A stretch of DNA of 12,293 bases from Ilumatobacteraceae bacterium (lineage in GTDB: Bacteria; Actinomycetota; Acidimicrobiia; Acidimicrobiales; Ilumatobacteraceae): contig SKFX01000207.1 in NCBI GenBank assembly GCA_007117775.1, forward strand, positions 1 to 12,293, written 5' to 3'. The notes beneath the pieces are model-generated. The model saw only the letters and a program-made list of their open reading frames with translations. It was not told the DNA's origin and did no database searches. Below are positions 9,021 to 12,293 of the stretch, in pieces (position 1 is the stretch's first letter; the number at the start of each line of letters is the position of its first letter). The position numbers were made by a program, and so were the translations under genes.

Positions 9021-9058
9021 CCCAGCCTGATCGTCCTCGGCTGCGTGCCGCGATCGGG

Positions 9059-9895
9059 TCAGCGACCCGCGGCGAGTTCGGCATCGATCTCGGCCACCAG
9101 ACGGTCGTATGCCGTGGTGCCCGGCAGCGGATACGACCCGATCGTCACCTGCTCGGCGTCATCACAGGTATCGGCCATCTCATAGAGCCCACGGCGCTCG
9201 GCGGCATCAACGGTCAATGAGTACCGGTATTTGGTGAGCGCCATCATCGTCGCGGTGAGACACCATGAGTCGCGTCGCTCCGGTTTCCACTCACCGGCGT
9301 CGAGATCGGCCTTATCGCGGTTCACCTGGCGATCCGACACCATCAGATGCAGCGGGTCGTTGGCGAACTGGCGACGGCGGTTGAAGTTCCACTGATCAGC
9401 ACCCGAATCCCATGCCTCGGCGAGCGCCACCACATGGTCCACGTCGATATCGCCGGGCGCACCGGAATGCAACTGGCCGTCGAAGGGCAGATACCAGTCA
9501 CCTTCGACGATGAAACACGGACCGAAGCCGTCGCGCTGCACATAGGAGATCGCCTGGTCCAACAGCACATCCTGACGGGCGTGACAGCCCGAACCATTGA
9601 CATCGCTCCAGTGGTCGAACAGATTGCGCGAATAACCGCGGCGCGGCCCCTCCTCTTGGACCACCAACTCATCGATCACCGCCCGCAGCGCAGCGGCACC
9701 ACCGGAGGTCTCGGGCCGCAGCGCGATATCGCGATCGGCAGATCCCTCGAGTGCGACGCCACATCCGGTCGAGATCACGACCGCGAGCGCAGCGATCAAT
9801 GCGCCGACACGCACCCCGAGCACCCGAGCACCGAGCGGTGCTCGCCGGGAGATCTCGGTGGCGATGACTCGATGCGGTGACGATGTGGAAGGCAT
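9059..9895 (-). CDS. exported HNH (DUF1524-like) endonuclease family protein
   Basis: A 278-residue protein with an N-terminal export signal and a C-terminal HNH nuclease domain. Residues 1-50 have several Arg, then the hydrophobic core VGALIAALAVVISTGCG; Cys45 resembles a lipobox Cys, but the preceding STG is a weak match, so it may be a lipoprotein or simply secreted. The nuclease motif runs DIDVDHVVALAEAWDSGA (149-166, Asp153-His154), FANDPLHLMV (177-186, Asn179) and VNRDKAD (191-197, Asn192 and Lys195), ending with GEWKPE, as in secreted actinobacterial and Streptomyces HNH proteins. These residues would form the beta-beta-alpha metal site. Cys104, 127, 212 and 244 may form disulfides, fitting an extracytoplasmic location. 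It may degrade extracellular DNA, but no substrate is known. It lies 68 bp downstream of the PafBC gene on the same strand. ATG 9895 is the start that keeps the full signal peptide; no Shine-Dalgarno is seen. Confidence 0.88.
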   Translation of the reverse strand: MPSTSSPHRVIATEISRRAPLGARVLGVRVGALIAALAVVISTGCGVALEGSADRDIALRPETSGGAAALRAVIDELVVQEEGPRRGYSRNLFDHWSDVNGSGCHARQDVLLDQAISYVQRDGFGPCFIVEGDWYLPFDGQLHSGAPGDIDVDHVVALAEAWDSGADQWNFNRRRQFANDPLHLMVSDRQVNRDKADLDAGEWKPERRDSWCLTATMMALTKYRYSLTVDAAERRGLYEMADTCDDAEQVTIGSYPLPGTTAYDRLVAEIDAELAAGR

Positions 9896-9905
9896 TGGAG
9901 AACGG

Positions 9906-9934
9906 GTTCCGGGAGCGGGGGGTGCACCCGGAAC
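9906..9934 (-). promoter_or_regulatory. perfect 8-bp hairpin between pafBC and the nuclease gene
   Basis: GTTCCGGG (9906-9913) pairs with CCCGGAAC (9927-9934). Past an A-A mismatch, two more G-C pairs can form inside, leaving a 7-nt loop. There is no U-tract on the minus strand, so it is not a classic terminator. CACAAT at 9941-9946 (minus) could be a -10 that would place the hairpin at the 5' end of the nuclease mRNA. Factor-dependent termination of pafBC, an operator or a 5'-UTR structure are all possible. Confidence 0.4.
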
Positions 9935-9963
9935 ACTTCCATTGTGGCCGATCGGAAATCGGA

Positions 9964-11949
9964 TCAGCGGTATCGATCGGCCAGTTCCGCCGCGAGCCGT
10001 GAGCTGAGACCGGCCATCTCGGGTGGCGCCAGCACCTGGGCGCCGGCACCGCAGCGGATCAGCAACGACGCCAACCAGCTATCGGACACCACCGACAGCC
10101 ACAGCACCATCGAGCCGTCCTCGAGAGTCACCGATGCCGCCACCGCATAGCGATCACGCACCCAGTCACAGCCCGGCGGCACCACGATCACCACTTGACG
10201 ATCCGGAATCATCCACTCCCAGACACGACCTGCCGGCGGGGTCACCGGTCGCGGGGCGAACGTCGCCCCGGTGGGTTCGATCGAGATCACCCGATCCACC
10301 CGGAACACCCGCTCGGCACCGCGCAGGTGATCATCGGTGATCACATACGCATGACCGCGATCGACGAACAACTTGAGGGGATCGACGACCCGTTCGGTGA
10401 TCTCGTCGTCGAGATCCACATAACCGATGCGCACCTGACGGTGCTGTTCGGTGGCAGCGCGCAATTCGCCGAGCAGTGGCGGTTCCTCCAACTCGATACG
10501 GATATCGGCACCACCGAGCGCGGCGTCGAGTTTGGTTCGCAGACGCGCCACCGCATCGGTCGGTTCTGCGCCGAGGGCTTCGAGCGCGGCGAGTGCCACC
10601 GCCACCGAGGCCGCCTGACGCGTCGTCAAGCGGACGGCGTCGACGAGCAGGTTCGGGTGCAACACATTGACCACCTCGTCAGAGGTATCGGGATCGGTCT
10701 CGACCCAGAAGCCATACAGCGAATCAGAGGTGTAGGGCGGCAGGCCACACATCGAGGCCAAGGTGAGATCGCGCACCACCTGGCGAACGCTGGCCCCGAC
10801 GCGCTCAGCGATCTCGGCGACGCGTACCGAGCGCTGGCGATAGAGCCATGGCACGATCGCCAGGAGCCGGTGCAGACGCTGGGCGACGGGCTCGGGCCCG
10901 GGTCGGCGGCCCGGATCGGCGGGCATCTCGGGGATCTCGATGGTGCGCTGTGGTGCGGCCACCATGTCCTGGAGCCATCCGGCGATCTGATCGCGCAACG
11001 ACGGCGGTTGTTCCACAATGGCGCGGTGGCCGAGGCTGAACAGCCAGTCGCGAAACAGCGCCATATCGTCGATGCGGACCTCCATGAGCACCTCGTCGCC
11101 GTCGGAGATCCGGCTGATCACCCGATCCGATAACGAGGCGCGCACCGCGGCGATGGCATCGACGCGCACGGTGGCGACAATCTCGGCCGATCGTTCACGG
11201 CCGAGCAGTTCCTCGACGGTGGTCTCATCGAGTGGTGCACATCGCGGGAACCGATCAGTGCGCATCGTGACCGTGCAGATCGCATCGATGTGTTGGGCGA
11301 TGGGCGTATCGGGGCCATCGAGTCCGCATCCGATCGCGAACCATGCCCCCTGTGACAGCACCACCGCTGTCGGCGCCATCACCACCGCGCCCGCAGTGGC
11401 CTCGAGTGGGCCGGGGAGGATCTCAACCACCTGAGATGAGCGGATCGCGTCCAGCAGCGCGACGACCGGATCGGGGACGTCGAGCGCGAGATCGAGCGGT
11501 GCCTCACCGATCCAGCCGGTGCCGAGCTTGAGTTGGGCTTCACCGGCCTGGGGCACCGAACGACTCACCGTCGCCAATGCCAGCGCCAACACCAGGCGCT
11601 CATCGTCATCCAAGTCGAGATCGGGTAGGCGGATCTCCGATGAGTCCACCCAGTACTCGGTCTGGCCGGCATATTCGCCGCCACGGACGCGCTGATGGAT
11701 CACGACGCCCAGTCCGGCGGTGATCGTGCGGCGATCGCTGGAGAACAGCTGATGCAACGCTGCAGGGTCAGCTGGGTAGGGGGTGGACCCGGCCGCCATC
11801 TGCTCGACGATCTCGGCACGCGATAGCGCCACCTCTGATTCATGCAACAGCGTCAGCAGGTTCAAGATGCGTTCGACTGGATCGACCCGAGACACGTCGT
11901 CAGTTTGGCTGATCGACCGGACCGTCGACGTGATCGGGTGAATCGACAC
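9964..11949 (-). CDS. pafBC: PafBC-type fused WYL-domain transcriptional regulator
   Basis: A 661-residue single chain with two helix-turn-helix/WYL modules, the arrangement of a PafB-PafC fusion. In mycobacteria separate PafB and PafC act together as an activator of LexA/RecA-independent DNA-damage genes. Module 1: winged helix at ~21-105 (VERILNLLTLLHESEVALSR), DDERLVLALAL at 114-124, degenerate WYL region around GAWFAIGC (201-208). Linker rich in Pro/Arg at ~335-355. Module 2: RLHRLLAIVPWLYRQ (358-372) and VGASVRQVVRDLTLASMCGL (384-403) as the second helix-turn-helix, then RVVDPLKLFVDRGHAYVI (520-537) and FRVDRVISIEP as the WYL core. The W-Y-L triplet is WFA in module 1 and AYV in module 2. 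Start is GTG 11949 or GTG 11895; the latter gives MSRVDPVERILNLL, more like relatives, while 11949 sits 12 nt after a -10 box. It is divergent from a membrane protease gene. No proteasome genes are in the window. Confidence 0.88.
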   Translation of the reverse strand: MSIHPITSTVRSISQTDDVSRVDPVERILNLLTLLHESEVALSRAEIVEQMAAGSTPYPADPAALHQLFSSDRRTITAGLGVVIHQRVRGGEYAGQTEYWVDSSEIRLPDLDLDDDERLVLALALATVSRSVPQAGEAQLKLGTGWIGEAPLDLALDVPDPVVALLDAIRSSQVVEILPGPLEATAGAVVMAPTAVVLSQGAWFAIGCGLDGPDTPIAQHIDAICTVTMRTDRFPRCAPLDETTVEELLGRERSAEIVATVRVDAIAAVRASLSDRVISRISDGDEVLMEVRIDDMALFRDWLFSLGHRAIVEQPPSLRDQIAGWLQDMVAAPQRTIEIPEMPADPGRRPGPEPVAQRLHRLLAIVPWLYRQRSVRVAEIAERVGASVRQVVRDLTLASMCGLPPYTSDSLYGFWVETDPDTSDEVVNVLHPNLLVDAVRLTTRQAASVAVALAALEALGAEPTDAVARLRTKLDAALGGADIRIELEEPPLLGELRAATEQHRQVRIGYVDLDDEITERVVDPLKLFVDRGHAYVITDDHLRGAERVFRVDRVISIEPTGATFAPRPVTPPAGRVWEWMIPDRQVVIVVPPGCDWVRDRYAVAASVTLEDGSMVLWLSVVSDSWLASLLIRCGAGAQVLAPPEMAGLSSRLAAELADRYR

Positions 11950-11959
11950 TCGCGCTCGC

Positions 11960-11968
11960 CTACCGTAG
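11960..11968. promoter_or_regulatory. nearly symmetric -10 element for divergent pafBC and M48 protease genes
   Basis: CTACCGTAG is an inverted repeat of CTAC and GTAG around a central C. On the + strand TACCGT (11961-11966) stands exactly 6 bp before GTG 11973. On the minus strand TACGGT (11967 to 11962) stands 12 bp before GTG 11949. Both match TANNNT, so one opened segment could serve RNA polymerase in either direction. No good -35 is seen on either side. Confidence 0.5.
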
Positions 11969-11972
11969 GGGG

Positions 11973-12293
11973 GTGGTCACCGCCCCCGAGACGTTCTTCA
12001 AAGTCCAGAGCCGCGCTCGGCGTAACTCGGTGATCCTGCTTGGCGGCTCGTTCATCATCTTGTGGCTGGCGGCATCGGTGGTGACCTTCTTCGCTCATAC
12101 CACCACGGCGGACTGTCGGCCGAGCGCGACGGGAACCGAGGTCTGCGAGACCGTGGTGCGCATCAACTATCCGTGGTTGATCGGCGTCGCGGTGGTCGTG
12201 ATCGCCTATCTGGCAATCGCGATGGCGCTCTCGGGTCGCGCTGCGCTCGCACTCGCCGGCGCCCAGCCCGCCGAGGGCCCCGAGTATCAGCAG
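11973..12293 (+). CDS. M48 family (HtpX-like) membrane metalloprotease, N-terminal part (3' end outside window)
   Basis: The frame runs 107 codons from GTG 11973 to the window edge with no stop. It begins MVTAPETFFKVQSRARRNSV, then a membrane helix (~20-41), a short loop with two Cys (48 and 58) and a second helix (~68-86), followed by GRAALALAGAQPAEGPEYQQ. This two-helix start and the A-L-x-GAQPA-x(3)-EYQ segment match the region just before the conserved NVVEELAIAAG-type helix of actinobacterial M48/HtpX-like proteases, where the zinc-binding HEXXH comes later. The catalytic part is not in the window, so the call rests on the N-terminus only. HtpX-type enzymes degrade damaged membrane proteins. 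GTG 11973 is chosen because a TACCGT -10 box lies exactly 6 bp upstream, giving a leaderless mRNA; the G-run before it is unlikely to act as a ribosome site. It is divergent from pafBC, 23 bp away. Confidence 0.65.
   Translation, partial: MVTAPETFFKVQSRARRNSVILLGGSFIILWLAASVVTFFAHTTTADCRPSATGTEVCETVVRINYPWLIGVAVVVIAYLAIAMALSGRAALALAGAQPAEGPEYQQ

Noticed and set aside
10195..11133. 312-codon + strand frame opposite pafBC
   Set aside because: It is the antisense of a confidently assigned gene. His/Arg/Gly-rich composition with no recognisable motif is typical of shadow frames in high-GC DNA.

Overview
The window is a stretch of high-GC actinobacterial chromosome with almost no non-coding space. 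Two genes point to Actinobacteria: a fused CofG-CofH F0 synthase (FbiC), needed for coenzyme F420, and a single-chain PafB-PafC regulator of the kind tied to the mycobacterial DNA-damage response. The style of several promoters (TANNNT placed 6-7 bp before a start codon, giving leaderless or near-leaderless mRNAs) and many GAT/ATC codons despite the high GC would fit an Acidimicrobiia-like lineage; that placement is inference. There is no tRNA, rRNA, CRISPR array, transposase, integrase or phage gene, so this looks like ordinary chromosomal backbone.

Layout, + strand, left half: the 3' end of a DUF2252 gene (1-475); a nitronate-monooxygenase-like flavin oxidoreductase (537-1685) joined by a GTGA overlap to an exported, multi-pass membrane protein with a Vps62-like ectodomain (1682-3769); then an L,D-transpeptidase with a peptidoglycan-binding domain (about 3770 or 3911 to 4924). 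The last two form a cell-envelope pair. A 157-bp intergenic region follows with a credible promoter, three copies of a TGTYCACC motif and a possible Arg-rich leader peptide whose stop overlaps the start of fbiC (5082-7496).

Right half: fbiC converges on a class III aminotransferase (7576-8979, minus strand). Upstream of it, also on the minus strand, are an exported HNH (DUF1524-like) nuclease (9059-9895) and the fused PafBC regulator (9964-11949). PafBC is divergent from the 5' part of an M48/HtpX-like membrane metalloprotease (11973 to the window edge), and the two appear to share a nearly symmetric -10 element.

I found no clear new multigene system. The most interesting signals are regulatory: the leader ORF and repeat cluster before fbiC, the symmetric promoter between pafBC and the protease, and leaderless starts. 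Among proteins, the Vps62-like/membrane fusion and the L,D-transpeptidase with an unusual catalytic motif and start deserve a closer look.
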